Shown here piece after piece: positions 54,837-64,000 of a stretch of 64,000 nt of DNA. Numbering within the stretch: position 1 is the stretch's first letter; every line of letters starts with the position of its first letter. The DNA comes from Caulobacter sp. RHG1 (lineage in GTDB: Bacteria > Pseudomonadota > Alphaproteobacteria > Caulobacterales > Caulobacteraceae), in contig NZ_SMZP01000003.1 of the NCBI RefSeq assembly GCF_013181195.1, positions 639,954-703,953 on the forward strand, written 5' to 3'. The position numbers and the translations under genes were made by a program. The notes under the pieces were generated by a model, which did no database searches, was not told the origin of the DNA, and worked only from the letters and a program-made list of their open reading frames with translations.

Positions 54837-55955
54837 ATGCCGACTTCCCTACGCACCGCCTATCGCGAGCGCCTGGCCCAGGGCGAGATCAAGCCCGACG
54901 CCGCCCAGGCCACGGCCGTCGAGACCCTGTCCCGGCTGGAGACCGACCTCGACAACGCCGGCGAGCCCGGCTTCTCGCTGTTCGGGCGCAAGCCCAAGAG
55001 CCAGCGGGGGATCTACATCTGGGGACCGGTCGGACGCGGCAAGTCCATGCTGATGGACCTGTTCTTCGACAGCGCCCCGGTGGCCCGCAAGCGGCGCATC
55101 CACTTCCACGCCTTCATGGCCGAGGTCCACGCCGACATCGACGCCTGGCGCAAGGGCGACGCGGCGGCGCGCAAGGCGCGCTTCGGCCAGCACAAGGGCG
55201 ACGACCCGGTCACGCCGACCGCCGACCTGATCGCCCAGAACGCCCGGCTGTTGTGCTTCGACGAACTGCAGGTCACCGACATCGCCGACGCCATGATCCT
55301 GGGCCGGCTGTTCGAGGCCCTGTTCGCGCGCGGCGTGACCCTGGTGGCGACCTCGAACCGGCCGCCGGAGGATCTCTATAAGGACGGCCTGAACCGCCAG
55401 CTCTTCCTGCCGTTCATCGACATGCTGAAGTCGGCGATGGACGTGGTGGCCGTGCGCGGCCCGGTCGACTTCCGCCTGGACCGCCTGCGCGCCGCCCGCA
55501 CCTGGCTGGCGCCGAACGACAAGGCGACCCAGGCCGAGTTCGAGGCCTTGTGGGCCGACATGCTGGACGGCGCGGCCGAGACTGGCGCGACGCTGGAAGT
55601 GCTGGGCCGCAAGATGCGCTTGCCGCGCGCCGCCGGCGGTCTGCTGCGCTCGTCCTTCGCCAGTCTTTGCCAGCAGGCGCTGGGCCCGCAGGACTATCTG
55701 GCTATCGCCGAGCGCTTCCACACCCTGTTCCTGGAAGACGTGCCGAACCTGACGCCCGAGCGGCGCGACGCGGCCAAGCGCTTCAACACCCTGATCGACG
55801 CGCTGTACGAAGCCGACGTCAAGCTGGTGGCGCTGGCGGAAGCCGAGCCGGAGATGCTGTATCCCGCAGGCGACGGCGCCTTCGAGTTCGAGCGTACGGT
55901 GTCGCGCCTGCAGGAGATGCGCTCGGCCGACTATGTGGCGCGGGTTCGGGACTAG
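54837..55955 (+). CDS. zapE: ZapE (AFG1-type) cell-division ATPase
   Basis: A 372-residue AFG1-family AAA ATPase. Walker A GPVGRGKSMLMD, the HFHAFM signature, Walker B LLCFDELQVTD and sensor TSNRPPEDLY are present. In E. coli ZapE binds FtsZ and aids constriction under stress. ATG 54837; divergent from the acyltransferase. The nudK gene begins 9 nt after its stop. Confidence 0.93.
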   Translation: MPTSLRTAYRERLAQGEIKPDAAQATAVETLSRLETDLDNAGEPGFSLFGRKPKSQRGIYIWGPVGRGKSMLMDLFFDSAPVARKRRIHFHAFMAEVHADIDAWRKGDAAARKARFGQHKGDDPVTPTADLIAQNARLLCFDELQVTDIADAMILGRLFEALFARGVTLVATSNRPPEDLYKDGLNRQLFLPFIDMLKSAMDVVAVRGPVDFRLDRLRAARTWLAPNDKATQAEFEALWADMLDGAAETGATLEVLGRKMRLPRAAGGLLRSSFASLCQQALGPQDYLAIAERFHTLFLEDVPNLTPERRDAAKRFNTLIDALYEADVKLVALAEAEPEMLYPAGDGAFEFERTVSRLQEMRSADYVARVRD

Positions 55956-55964
55956 GAGAGACAG

Positions 55965-56549
55965 ATGTCGGTGAAGGATCGGGTCCGCGTCCAGGAGACC
56001 AAGCTGCTCTCCGACAATTGGTACGTCCTGAAGACGACGACCTTCGACTGGAAGCGGCGCGACGGGACCTGGCAGACCCAGAGCCGCGAGCACTACGACC
56101 GCGGCAATGGTGCGGTGCTGCTGCCGTACAATCTGGAAAACCGGACCGTGCTGCTGGTGAAGCAGTTCCGCTATCCGGCCTTCGTCAACGGTTACGACGA
56201 CCTGCTGATCGAGGCGGCCGCGGGGCTGCTGGACGACGCCGAACCGGAGGTGCGCATCCGCGCCGAGGTCGAGGAGGAGCTAGGCTATCGCCTGGGCGAG
56301 GTGCGGAAGGTGTTCGAGGCCTTCATGAGCCCGGGGTCGGTGACCGAGATCCTGCATTTCTTCGTAGCCGAGTACGACGCGGCCATGCGGATCGGCGACG
56401 GCGGCGGCCATCCCGACGAGGGCGAGGACATCGAGGTGCTGGAGCCGTCCATCGACGAGGCCCTGGCCATGGTCGCCGACGGCGCCATTCGCGACGCCAA
56501 GACCATCATGCTGCTGCAGCACCTGGCTCTGACGGTGTTCCGGACCTAG
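55965..56549 (+). CDS. nudK: Nudix hydrolase, NudK-like
   Basis: A 194-residue Nudix protein close to GDP-mannose pyrophosphatase NudK: LIEAAAGLLDD, a Nudix box ending AEVEEELGY, then EAFMSPGSVTEILHFFVAEYD, IEVLE and GAIRDAKTIMLLQ. The box has Ala where Nudix consensus has Arg (E. coli NudK has Lys there, from memory); the EExG metal ligands are present. AGGAGAG precedes the ATG. Cotranscribed with zapE. Confidence 0.87.
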   Translation: MSVKDRVRVQETKLLSDNWYVLKTTTFDWKRRDGTWQTQSREHYDRGNGAVLLPYNLENRTVLLVKQFRYPAFVNGYDDLLIEAAAGLLDDAEPEVRIRAEVEEELGYRLGEVRKVFEAFMSPGSVTEILHFFVAEYDAAMRIGDGGGHPDEGEDIEVLEPSIDEALAMVADGAIRDAKTIMLLQHLALTVFRT

Positions 56550-57985
56550 GCGAAGTCGCGGGCCAGAGGGGTTTCGAACCGGACGACCAGGCCAGTCTCG
56601 GCATAGTCCATCGCGATGCTGCCGCGCAGCTCGCCGGTGATGCTGCGCTCGATCAGGCGCGAGCCGAAGCCCCGGCGCTCGGGCGGCCTGGCCGGCGGCC
56701 CCCCGGTCTCGCGCCATTCGAAGCGCAGGCGGTGGCCGCTGTCGATCAGCGACCAGTTCAGCAACAGCCGGCCGCCATTGGAGAGCGGGCCATACTTGGC
56801 GGCGTTGGTGGCCAGTTCGTGGAACACCAGGCCCAGCGACAGCGCCAGACGCGCGGGCAGATGGACGTCGGGGCCGCTCATCTGGATCCGTTCGGGGCCG
56901 TAGGGGCTGAGTTCCTGGGTCAGGATCTGGCGCAGGCCCGCCCCGGCCCACTGGCTGTCGGTCAGGGCGTTATGGGTATGGGACAGGGCCAGCAGGCGGG
57001 ACTGGAACGCCTCGGCAAAGCTCTCTGCCGTCCTCGCGCCGCGCAGGGTCTGCTGGGCGATGGCCTGGACCGTGGCCAGGGTGTTCTTCACGCGGTGGTT
57101 CAGCTCGTCCAGCAACAGGCGCTGGCGCTGGTTGGCCAGCACCCGGTCGGTCATGTCCGTGCCCTCGACGAACACACCCGAAACCGTCCCGTCGGTCTCG
57201 ACGATCGGCTGATAGATGAAGTCGAGGAAGCGCTCCTCCAGCGCCGCGCCCGGCCGAGGCGACAGCATGACGGGAACCTCGCGGCCGATGTACGGCTCGC
57301 CGGTGCGGCGCACCTCGTCCAGAAGGTGGATGAAGCCCTGCTCGTGCATCTCCGGCAGCACCTCGCCCAGGGGGCGGCCCAGAACCTCCTGTCGACCGAT
57401 CAGGCGCAGATAGGCCTCGTTGGCGAAGTCGAAGGCGTGTTCTGGTCCACGAAGGATGGCCACGAAGCTGGGCGCGCGCATGAACAGGCGGCGGATCTGC
57501 ACGCTCTGCGACTGCAAGGTCTCGACGCGGCGCAACACGCTGTCGCCCAGCATGGCGGTGGTCGCCGAGGCCTCGGGCCGGAAAGCGGTGTCCTTCAGTC
57601 GCCTCAGCTCGGTGATGTCCTGAGTGTTCTGCAGGACATAGCCTCGCCCGTCCGACGACGGGACATAGGTGTGGGTCGCGCTCCAGTAGCTGTCATAGAC
57701 TCCGCCGTCGGCCTCTGGCCGGGGGATGGCGTAGTGCAGAACGGCGATGACGTCGGTCTCGCCGGTATCGCGCGTGCGGAGGATCGACTCTTCTAGCAGG
57801 CGGCGGCTTTCGCCCTCGGACGGAAAGGCTTCGAAGACGTACCGTCCCAGCATGTTCTCGCGGGGAAGGCCGGTGACGTCGAGATAGGCCTGGTTCATCT
57901 CAACGATGATCAGGTCATGGTCCATCATCATGTACGGCGTCGAAATCCGATCAAACACCGCCTGAAAATCGATCGGACCGTTCAT
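56546..57985 (-). CDS. PAS-PAS HWE-family sensor histidine kinase
   Basis: A 479-residue cytosolic kinase: PAS domain 1 (about 8-130), PAS/PAC domain 2 (about 165-275, ending EGTDMTD) and an HWE kinase core (phosphoacceptor about 290 in LLLDELNHRVKNTL, then SHTHNAL and the GGPPARPPERRGFGSRLIE lid). No receiver, no membrane segment. It is preceded by an exact sigma-T promoter, so it is part of the general stress regulon, and being of HWE type it could itself feed PhyR (inference). Convergent with nudK, overlapping by 4 nt. Confidence 0.9.
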   Translation of the reverse strand: MNGPIDFQAVFDRISTPYMMMDHDLIIVEMNQAYLDVTGLPRENMLGRYVFEAFPSEGESRRLLEESILRTRDTGETDVIAVLHYAIPRPEADGGVYDSYWSATHTYVPSSDGRGYVLQNTQDITELRRLKDTAFRPEASATTAMLGDSVLRRVETLQSQSVQIRRLFMRAPSFVAILRGPEHAFDFANEAYLRLIGRQEVLGRPLGEVLPEMHEQGFIHLLDEVRRTGEPYIGREVPVMLSPRPGAALEERFLDFIYQPIVETDGTVSGVFVEGTDMTDRVLANQRQRLLLDELNHRVKNTLATVQAIAQQTLRGARTAESFAEAFQSRLLALSHTHNALTDSQWAGAGLRQILTQELSPYGPERIQMSGPDVHLPARLALSLGLVFHELATNAAKYGPLSNGGRLLLNWSLIDSGHRLRFEWRETGGPPARPPERRGFGSRLIERSITGELRGSIAMDYAETGLVVRFETPLARDFA

Positions 57986-58018
57986 CCTGGATGTGCTTCC
58001 CCCTAAAGCAGCAAGCGT

Positions 58019-58044
58019 AACGCAAGCTCAGCCTTCATTGTTCC
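58019..58044 (-). promoter_or_regulatory. Sigma-T (EcfG) promoter for the PAS-HWE kinase
   Basis: Minus strand: GGAAC (58044-58040), 17 nt, CGTT (58022-58019). Predicted start about 58012, leader about 27 nt. Confidence 0.8.
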
Positions 58045-58097
58045 TGTCCGTCCCCGGAACGGGATGTGCGAACGTTTCTCAACATGGCGCCGTTTAA

Positions 58098-58125
58098 TTG
58101 ACACCCAAGCCTTCGCGCTTAAAAG
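58098..58125 (+). promoter_or_regulatory. Housekeeping promoter of sdhCDAB
   Basis: TTGACA (58098-58103), 16 nt, TAAAAG (58120-58125). Predicted start near 58132, about 34 nt before sdhC. Consistent with constitutive expression of succinate dehydrogenase. Confidence 0.5.
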
Positions 58126-58165
58126 CGTCCCGCAACGCACAAAGGCTACCGAGGTTGGACCTTTC

Positions 58166-58573
58166 ATGACCGACACGAGCCGGGGGCTGCCTGAGCGCCC
58201 GATGTCTCCGCACCTGACGGTGTGGCGCTGGCACATCACGATGGCCTGCTCGATCCTGCACCGCGGCTGCGTCGTCGGCCTGTGGGTCGGCGCCGTGATC
58301 CTGGCCGCCTGGGCCGCCGCTTTGGCGGCTGGTCCGGACGCCTATGCCGGCTTCCTCAGCATCCTGGGCTCGCCGATCGGCAAGCTGGTCCTGCTGGGCG
58401 AGACCTTCGCCGTCTTCTTCAATATCGCCTACGTCATCCGCCAGACCTTCTGGGACATCGGCAAGGGCTTCGCCCCGCGCATCGCCGACATGACCGGCGC
58501 CATGGCGATTGCTTTTGCAGTCGTGGCGACGATCGTGACCTGGGTGATCGCCGGCGCGAACGGAGCGTTCTGA
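58166..58573 (+). CDS. sdhC: Succinate dehydrogenase cytochrome b556 subunit
   Basis: A 135-residue membrane anchor of complex II with three membrane segments (about 30-50, 65-90, 108-130). LTVWRWHITMACSILHRGCVV holds the Ser-x2-His-Arg quinone/heme motif (SILHR). ATG 58166; its stop shares a base with the sdhD ATG (TGATG). Confidence 0.95.
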   Translation: MTDTSRGLPERPMSPHLTVWRWHITMACSILHRGCVVGLWVGAVILAAWAAALAAGPDAYAGFLSILGSPIGKLVLLGETFAVFFNIAYVIRQTFWDIGKGFAPRIADMTGAMAIAFAVVATIVTWVIAGANGAF

Positions 58574-58989
58574 TGAGCAAGAACGAACTCTACCAACCTA
58601 TCCAGTTCCGCACCCCGCTGTCGCGTGCGCGCGGCACGGGCGCTTCGCGCCACGGTGTGGGTCACTTCATCACCGAGCGCGTCTCGGGCCTGGCCCTGGC
58701 GCCGCTGAGCATCTGGGGCGTGTTCGCCGCGCTGAAGATGATCGGCGCCGACCAGCACACGGTCGCGACCTGGATCGGTCAGCCGCTGAACGCCGTGCTG
58801 CTGGGCCTGCTGCTGGTCTCGGCCCTCATCCACCTGCAGGCCGCGGTCCAGGTGGTGATCGAGGACTACATCCACGGTTTCGCCGGCAAGTCGGCCCTGG
58901 TGATCGGCAATCTTTTCGTCTGCGTGGCCGCCGGCGCCGTGGGGGTCTTCTCGATCCTCAAGGTCGCCCTGACCGTGACCGGAGCCTAG
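58573..58989 (+). CDS. sdhD: Succinate dehydrogenase membrane anchor subunit
   Basis: A 138-residue anchor with three membrane segments (about 42-62, 75-92, 108-132). [22 protein letters not shown] contains the conserved His-x3-His-x3-R region and VVIEDYIHG the quinone/heme-site Asp-Tyr. Translation starts within the sdhC stop, so expression is coupled; sdhA follows. Confidence 0.95.
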   Translation: MSKNELYQPIQFRTPLSRARGTGASRHGVGHFITERVSGLALAPLSIWGVFAALKMIGADQHTVATWIGQPLNAVLLGLLLVSALIHLQAAVQVVIEDYIHGFAGKSALVIGNLFVCVAAGAVGVFSILKVALTVTGA

Positions 58990-58990
58990 T

Positions 58991-60778
58991 ATGTCGGCCT
59001 ACAAGTTCATCGACCACAAGTTCGACGTCGTCGTCGTCGGCGCCGGCGGTTCGGGCCTCCGCGCTGCGCTGGGCGCCGCGCAAGCCGGCCTGAAGACCGC
59101 CTGCATCACCAAGGTGTTCCCGACCCGCAGCCACACCGTGGCCGCGCAGGGCGGCATCTCGGCCTCGCTGGGCAATATGGGCCAGGACGACTGGCGCTGG
59201 CACATGTTCGACACCGTCAAGGGGTCGGACTGGCTGGGCGACCAGGACGCCATCGAGTATCTGACGCGCAACGCGCCGGCCGCCGTCTATGAGCTCGAGC
59301 ACTGGGGCGTGCCCTTCTCGCGCACCGAGGACGGCAAGATCTATCAGCGCGCCTTCGGCGGCATGACCAAGAACTACGGCGAAGGCCCGATCCAGCGCAC
59401 CTGCGCGGCGGCCGACCGCACCGGTCACGCCATGCTGCACACGATGTACGGCCAGTCGCTGGCCCACGACACCGAGTTCTTCATCGAGTACTTCGCCCTC
59501 GACCTGATCATGGAAGACGGCGTCTGCCGCGGCGTGACCGCGTGGAAGCTCGACGACGGCACCCTGCACCGCTTCCAGGCCCAGATGGTGGTCCTGGCCA
59601 CCGGCGGTTACGGTCGCGCCTACTTCTCGGCCACCTCGGCCCATACCTGCACGGGCGACGGCAACGCCATGGCGCTGCGCGCCGGCCTGCCGCTGCAGGA
59701 CATGGAATTCGTGCAGTTCCACCCCACCGGCATCTACGGCGCCGGCTGCCTGATCACCGAGGGTGCCCGCGGCGAAGGCGGCTACCTGACCAACTCGGAA
59801 GGCGAGCGCTTCATGGAGCGCTACGCTCCGTCGGTGAAGGACCTGGCGCCGCGCGACATGGTCAGCCGCGCGATGACCATCGAGATTCGCGAAGGTCGCG
59901 GCGTGGGCCCGAACAAGGACCACATCTTCCTGCACCTGGACCACTTGGACCCGAAGATCCTGCACCAGCGTCTGCCGGGCATCTCGGAAACCGCCAAGGT
60001 GTTCTCGGGCGTCGACGTCACCAAGGCGCCGATCCCGGTGCTGCCGACCGTCCACTACAACATGGGCGGCATCCCGACGAACTATCACGGCGAAGTCGTC
60101 ACCAAGTCGGGCGACAACCCCGACCAGGTGATCCCCGGCCTGATGGCCGTGGGCGAGGCCGCCTGCGTGTCGGTGCACGGCGCCAACCGCCTGGGGTCCA
60201 ACTCGCTGATCGACCTCGTCGTGTTCGGCCGGGCCGCGGGCCTGCGCTGCGCCGAGATCGTCAAGCCGGGCGCCACCCAGCCGGAACTGAAGGCGTCGCA
60301 GACCGAAGCCCACCTGGCGCGCTTCGACAAGTTCCGCAACGCCTCGGGCTCGACCCCGACCGCCGACCTGCGTCTGGAGATGCAGAAGGCCATGCAGGAA
60401 GACGCCGCGGTGTTCCGTACCGGCGAAAGCCTGGACAGCGGCGTCGAGCGCTTGGCCAAGGTCTGGGAAAAGAAGAGCGACCTCAAGGTCAGCGATCGCG
60501 GTCTGGTGTGGAACACCGACCTGATGGAGACCCTGGAGTTCGACAACCTGATCGGTCAGGCCGTCGTGACGGTGAACGGCGCGGCCAACCGCACCGAGAG
60601 CCGCGGCGCCCACGCCCGCGAGGACTTCTCGGACCGCAACGACACCGAATGGATGAAGCACACCCTGGCCTGGCTCGACATGGAGTCCGGCAAGGTGAAG
60701 ATCGATTACCGTCCGGTGCACAGCTACACGATGTCCGACGACATCGCCTACATCCCGCCTAAAGCACGGGTTTACTGA
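58991..60778 (+). CDS. sdhA: Succinate dehydrogenase flavoprotein subunit
   Basis: A 595-residue FAD subunit oxidising succinate to fumarate. The FAD GxGxxG motif [15 protein letters not shown], covalent-FAD His in [13 protein letters not shown], and catalytic Arg/His in [10 protein letters not shown] and [17 protein letters not shown] are all intact. Length normal. Ordered sdhCDAB with tight spacing. Confidence 0.97.
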   Translation: MSAYKFIDHKFDVVVVGAGGSGLRAALGAAQAGLKTACITKVFPTRSHTVAAQGGISASLGNMGQDDWRWHMFDTVKGSDWLGDQDAIEYLTRNAPAAVYELEHWGVPFSRTEDGKIYQRAFGGMTKNYGEGPIQRTCAAADRTGHAMLHTMYGQSLAHDTEFFIEYFALDLIMEDGVCRGVTAWKLDDGTLHRFQAQMVVLATGGYGRAYFSATSAHTCTGDGNAMALRAGLPLQDMEFVQFHPTGIYGAGCLITEGARGEGGYLTNSEGERFMERYAPSVKDLAPRDMVSRAMTIEIREGRGVGPNKDHIFLHLDHLDPKILHQRLPGISETAKVFSGVDVTKAPIPVLPTVHYNMGGIPTNYHGEVVTKSGDNPDQVIPGLMAVGEAACVSVHGANRLGSNSLIDLVVFGRAAGLRCAEIVKPGATQPELKASQTEAHLARFDKFRNASGSTPTADLRLEMQKAMQEDAAVFRTGESLDSGVERLAKVWEKKSDLKVSDRGLVWNTDLMETLEFDNLIGQAVVTVNGAANRTESRGAHAREDFSDRNDTEWMKHTLAWLDMESGKVKIDYRPVHSYTMSDDIAYIPPKARVY

Positions 60779-60785
60779 GGGTACG

Positions 60786-61568
60786 ATGGTCGAACTCGCA
60801 CTCCCCAAGAACTCGCAGGTCAAGTCGGGCAAGCATTGGCCGGCCCCTGCGGGCGCCAAGAAGGTCAAGACCTTCAAGATCTACCGCTACGATCCGGAAT
60901 CGGGCGGCAACCCGCGTTGGGACACCTACGACGTCGACATGGACGCCGTGGGCCCGATGGTGCTGGACGCGTTGCTGTACATCAAGAACAGCATCGACCC
61001 GACCCTGGCCTTCCGCCGGTCGTGCCGCGAGGGCGTCTGCGGTTCCTGCTCGATGAACATCGGCGGTCGCAACACCCTGGCCTGCACCCACGGTTGGGCT
61101 GAAGTCCCGGGCAAGGCCGTGCAGATCGCGCCGCTGCCGCACATGCCGGTGGTCAAGGACCTGATCCCTGACCTGACGCTGTTCTATGCGCAGTACGCCT
61201 CGATCGAGCCCTGGCTGCACACCGACACGCCCGAGCCGCAGACCGAGTGGAAGCAATCGCCGGAAGACCGCGAGAAGCTCGACGGTCTCTACGAGTGCAT
61301 CCTGTGCGCCTGCTGCTCGACCTCGTGCCCCAGCTACTGGTGGAACGGCGACAAGTATCTGGGCCCGGCGGCCCTGCTGCACGCCTATCGCTGGCTGATC
61401 GACAGCCGCGACGAAGCGACCGGCGACCGCCTCGACCAGCTCGAGGACCCGTTCAAGCTCTATCGCTGCCACACGATCATGAACTGCGCCCAGGTCTGCC
61501 CGAAGGGCCTGAACCCGGCCAAGGCCATCGCCGAGATCAAGAAGATGATGGTCGAGCGCGTCGTCTGA
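60786..61568 (+). CDS. sdhB: Succinate dehydrogenase iron-sulfur subunit
   Basis: A 260-residue electron-transfer subunit. [2Fe-2S] [21 protein letters not shown]; [4Fe-4S] [16 protein letters not shown]; [3Fe-4S] [17 protein letters not shown]. All cluster ligands present. Ends the operon, with a strong terminator 24 nt on. Confidence 0.97.
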   Translation: MVELALPKNSQVKSGKHWPAPAGAKKVKTFKIYRYDPESGGNPRWDTYDVDMDAVGPMVLDALLYIKNSIDPTLAFRRSCREGVCGSCSMNIGGRNTLACTHGWAEVPGKAVQIAPLPHMPVVKDLIPDLTLFYAQYASIEPWLHTDTPEPQTEWKQSPEDREKLDGLYECILCACCSTSCPSYWWNGDKYLGPAALLHAYRWLIDSRDEATGDRLDQLEDPFKLYRCHTIMNCAQVCPKGLNPAKAIAEIKKMMVERVV

Positions 61569-61591
61569 CGGTTTCGACATTCCAAGAAGCG

Positions 61592-61623
61592 CGGCGGCTG
61601 GACTGGTTTCAGCCGCCGTTTTT
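61592..61623 (+). terminator. Terminator of sdhCDAB
   Basis: CGGCGGCTG (61592-61600) pairs perfectly with CAGCCGCCG (61610-61618), followed by TTTTT. Confidence 0.9.
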
Positions 61624-61703
61624 CTGTCTATCTATCCCCCTTGTTCAAAGCCGCTTGCCAATAGGTGACGCCGGCGTCATTTTTGGCAAAAGGGAGGGCG
61701 TCA

Positions 61704-62942
61704 TTGAGCGCTGACAGTCATCAGAACGCGTGCGTCGTCATCATCGGCGCGGGTCATGCCGGCGGCTCGGCCGCGGCGTTCCTGCGGCAGTATGGTCACG
61801 AGGGCCGTATCGTCCTGATCGGCGACGAGCCTCTGCTGCCCTATCAGCGTCCCCCGCTGTCCAAGGCCTGGCTGAAGGGCGAGGCCGACGCCGACAGTCT
61901 CTCGCTGAAGCCCTCCGAGTGGTACGCCGAGAATAACGTCATGCTGCGCCTCGAAGGCGTGGCCCAGCGGATCAACCGCTCGGAAAAGACCGTGACGCTC
62001 GCTTCGGGCGAGGTCATTCCCTACGACTTCCTCATTCTGGCCACCGGCGCCCGCGCCCGCGCGCTGCCGATCCCCGGCGCCGACCTGGCCGGCGTCCTGT
62101 CGCTGCGCACCGCCGCCGACGCCGAGTTGTTGAAGCACGCCCTCGGCCCCGACAAGCGCCTGGCTGTGATCGGCGGCGGCTATGTCGGCCTGGAAGCGGC
62201 GGCCTCGGCCCGTGCTCTGGGCGCGCACGCCCTGATCATCGAACGCGAGAGCCGGGTCCTGGCCCGCGTCGCCTGCGACGCCCTGTCGACCTTCTTCCAG
62301 GACTATCACGGTCAGCGCGGCGTCGGCTTCGAACTGAACGCGGGCGTGGCTGGCTTCGAAGGGGAGAACGGCCACGTCACCGGCGTGAAGTTCTCCGACG
62401 GCCGGGTGGTCGCCTGCGACGTCGCCTTGGTCGGGGTCGGCGCGATCGCCAATGACGAGCTGGCCCAGGATGCGGGTCTCGCCACCACCAATGGCGTGGT
62501 CGTCGACCTGGAAGCGCGGACCGAGGATCCGTCGATCTTCGCGATCGGTGACGTCACCCATCGTCCGCTCCCGCTCTATGAGCGTCAGTTCCGCCTGGAG
62601 AGCGTGCCCAACGCCCTGGAGCAGGCCAAGCAGGCCGCTTCGGCGATCATGGGTCGTCCGGGTTCGGCGCCCGAGACGCCATGGTTCTGGTCCGACCAGT
62701 ATGACCTGAAGCTGCAGATCGCCGGTCTGCCGTTCGAGGCCGACCGTCAGATCGTGCGCGGCGACGTCGCTGCGGCCAGGTTCGCGGTCTTCCATCTGAA
62801 GGGCGACCTGATCCAGGCCGTCGAGGCGGTCAATGCGCCGCCGGAGTTCATGGCCGGCAAGCAGCTGATCGCCAAACGCACGCCGGTGAGCGCCGACAAG
62901 CTCGCCGATCCATCGGTGTCCATGAAGGAAGTGGCGGCTTAA
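61704..62942 (+). CDS. FAD-dependent ferredoxin reductase
   Basis: A 412-residue pyridine-nucleotide-disulfide-type flavoprotein of the rubredoxin/putidaredoxin/rhodocoxin reductase family. FAD motif VIIGAGHAGGSAAAFL, NAD motif VIGGGYVGLEAAASA and FAIGDVTHRP are intact; LPYQRPPLSKAW is a family landmark. TTG start at 61704 has AGGGAGGG 6 nt upstream and is preferred to in-frame ATG 61665. It passes electrons from NAD(P)H to the [2Fe-2S] ferredoxin encoded next; the terminal acceptor, such as a P450, is not here. Confidence 0.92.
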   Translation: MSADSHQNACVVIIGAGHAGGSAAAFLRQYGHEGRIVLIGDEPLLPYQRPPLSKAWLKGEADADSLSLKPSEWYAENNVMLRLEGVAQRINRSEKTVTLASGEVIPYDFLILATGARARALPIPGADLAGVLSLRTAADAELLKHALGPDKRLAVIGGGYVGLEAAASARALGAHALIIERESRVLARVACDALSTFFQDYHGQRGVGFELNAGVAGFEGENGHVTGVKFSDGRVVACDVALVGVGAIANDELAQDAGLATTNGVVVDLEARTEDPSIFAIGDVTHRPLPLYERQFRLESVPNALEQAKQAASAIMGRPGSAPETPWFWSDQYDLKLQIAGLPFEADRQIVRGDVAAARFAVFHLKGDLIQAVEAVNAPPEFMAGKQLIAKRTPVSADKLADPSVSMKEVAA

Positions 62943-63293
<351 letters not shown>

Positions 63294-63480
63294 CCGTCAC
63301 GACGCAGCCCCTTCAAAAGAGCGTCGTTATATCGTCGCGAAGGGGTTGCCATTCGTCAGGGGCGGGACTAGATCACCCCCTCGCACGGAACGACATCGCG
63401 ACCGGACGACGCGGCCCCCGAAAGGGTGTTGCATCGGTTCAGGCGCTTCGTTAGACACCGCGCTTCAATCGACTTGATGA

Positions 63481-63535
63481 TGGATCCGCAGGGCGGCTTC
63501 GGCAGCCCCAGGGATCCTGTTTTGTCTTTTTGGAC
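63481..63535 (+). terminator. Hairpin with T-rich tail downstream of ferredoxin
   Basis: GGATCC (63482-63487) pairs with GGATCC (63512-63517), with inner GGGC/GCCC, then TGTTTTGTCTTTTTG. It probably terminates the ferredoxin transcript before the rRNA promoters. Between 63294 and 63480 is no gene; CCCCTTC/GAAGGGG (63309-63346) forms a weaker hairpin. Confidence 0.5.
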
Positions 63536-63699
63536 CTGAGCTTCAGGCTTCGAAAAAAACAAAAAGAGTTGGTTGCTTTCGGAATGGCTCCTCTTTAGAA
63601 GCGCCCCTCCGAAGCATCGCTGCCAAGAGTTCGCAAGAATTCAGCGGCGCGGTGTTGGTCAGATAAGCAGTCGTTTTGAAGTTCCTTCGAAATAATCGC

Positions 63700-63728
63700 T
63701 TGACTGGCTTCGGTAGCTTCTCTAGAAG
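63700..63728 (+). promoter_or_regulatory. Putative rRNA operon promoter, distal
   Basis: TTGACT (63700-63705), 17 nt, TAGAAG (63723-63728). AT-rich sequence upstream (about 63560-63600) could act as an UP-like element. Confidence 0.45.
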
Positions 63729-63798
63729 CTGACGGCTCTAGCGCTTCCGGGTTTTCCGGTTTCGCTGGATCGGTTCAAAGAGTTTTGTAAAAAACGAT

Positions 63799-63827
63799 TT
63801 GACACGGAATTCGGGGTTGGATAGATA
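63799..63827 (+). promoter_or_regulatory. rRNA operon promoter, proximal
   Basis: TTGACA (63799-63804), 17 nt, TAGATA (63822-63827): near-perfect housekeeping promoter preceded by an A/T-rich stretch (TTTTGTAAAAAACGATT). It drives the leader that runs to the window's end. Confidence 0.75.
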
Positions 63828-63833
63828 GCCGCC

Positions 63834-64000
63834 TCCGCCGACATCGGGCGTTAAACGGATGGGCCGGTTCCCGGGTTTCTGGGGCGGTTGGGTCTTTGAC
63901 ATTGTTGATTTGGAAAGAGAAACGCAGGCGGCGGCGCTCTGGCGGTGGACTTTAGGTTCACCAAATGACGCTGACGAATGCGGTCTCTTGAAGACACCAT
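63834..64000 (+). other. rRNA operon leader (16S begins beyond the window)
   Basis: The sequence from about 63893 (TCTTTGACATTGTTGATTTG, then GAAAGAGAAACG) matches the leader that I know precedes 16S rRNA in alphaproteobacteria and includes the RNase III and antitermination region. No 16S 5' end (AGAGTTTGATC) is reached. Apart from promoters and this leader, 63294-64000 has no supported gene. Confidence 0.8.

Noticed and set aside
58958..60877. 639-codon minus-strand open frame
   Set aside because: Antisense to sdhA.
63368..63562. 64-codon minus-strand open frame in the rRNA upstream region
   Set aside because: No ribosome-binding site, no family, lies in a terminator and promoter region.

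Overview
The window is a high-GC, gene-dense stretch of an alphaproteobacterial chromosome, almost certainly a Caulobacter or close relative. The main reasons are the ChpT phosphotransferase gene, the phyR / nepR-sigT-phyK general stress response (GSR) locus in its alphaproteobacterial arrangement, leader and intergenic structures of Caulobacterales type, and frequent GTG and TTG starts with ATGA/GTGA overlaps. I see no phage, insertion sequence, CRISPR array or tRNA. The last 0.5 kb is the promoter and leader of an rRNA operon whose 16S gene lies beyond the window.

Layout. 0-4.7 kb: 3' part of a thioester alpha-2-macroglobulin coupled to penicillin-binding protein 1C. 4.7-6.7 kb (minus): FAH-family hydrolase, maleylacetoacetate isomerase-type GST and beta-carbonic anhydrase. 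6.9-11.8 kb: ABC ATPase, an ABC permease fused to an M1 aminopeptidase, and a hotdog thioesterase. 11.8-17.2 kb: DUF4142 lipoprotein, CaiB-type CoA transferase, AAC(6')-like acetyltransferase, hybrid HWE kinase, DUF883 protein and a small membrane protein. 17.3-25.8 kb: sodB, DUF1328, a lipid kinase/phosphoesterase pair, a glycine-zipper lipoprotein, an OmpA lipoprotein, a GsrN-like small RNA, two small membrane proteins, the GSR core and an entericidin. 25.9-31.7 kb: sulfotransferase-like protein, CheR, a CheY-like protein, chpT, DUF3553, cysQ, an EamA exporter and ydbL/ynbE/ydbH. 35-43.7 kb: dapB, maeB, trpFBA, accD, folC. 43.8-54.7 kb (minus): an SDR, trxA, addAB, murU-amgK, tsaE and an acyltransferase. 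54.8-58 kb: zapE, nudK and a PAS-HWE kinase. 58-63.3 kb: sdhCDAB, a ferredoxin reductase and a [2Fe-2S] ferredoxin.

The main finding is regulatory. Reading for the EcfG/sigma-T promoter pattern (GGAAC, 16-17 nt, CGTT) gives ten exact matches with exactly this spacing, each correctly placed and oriented ahead of a gene or RNA: DUF883, DUF1328, lipid kinase, glycine-zipper lipoprotein, a minus-strand structured RNA (GsrN-like), small membrane proteins, phyR, nepR-sigT-phyK, entericidin, and the HWE kinase beside sdhC. An eleventh near-match precedes the DUF4142 gene. So the GSR regulators here sit inside a chromosomal neighbourhood of their own targets, most of them small envelope proteins. The GsrN-like RNA lies antisense to the 3' untranslated region of the ompA-like gene.
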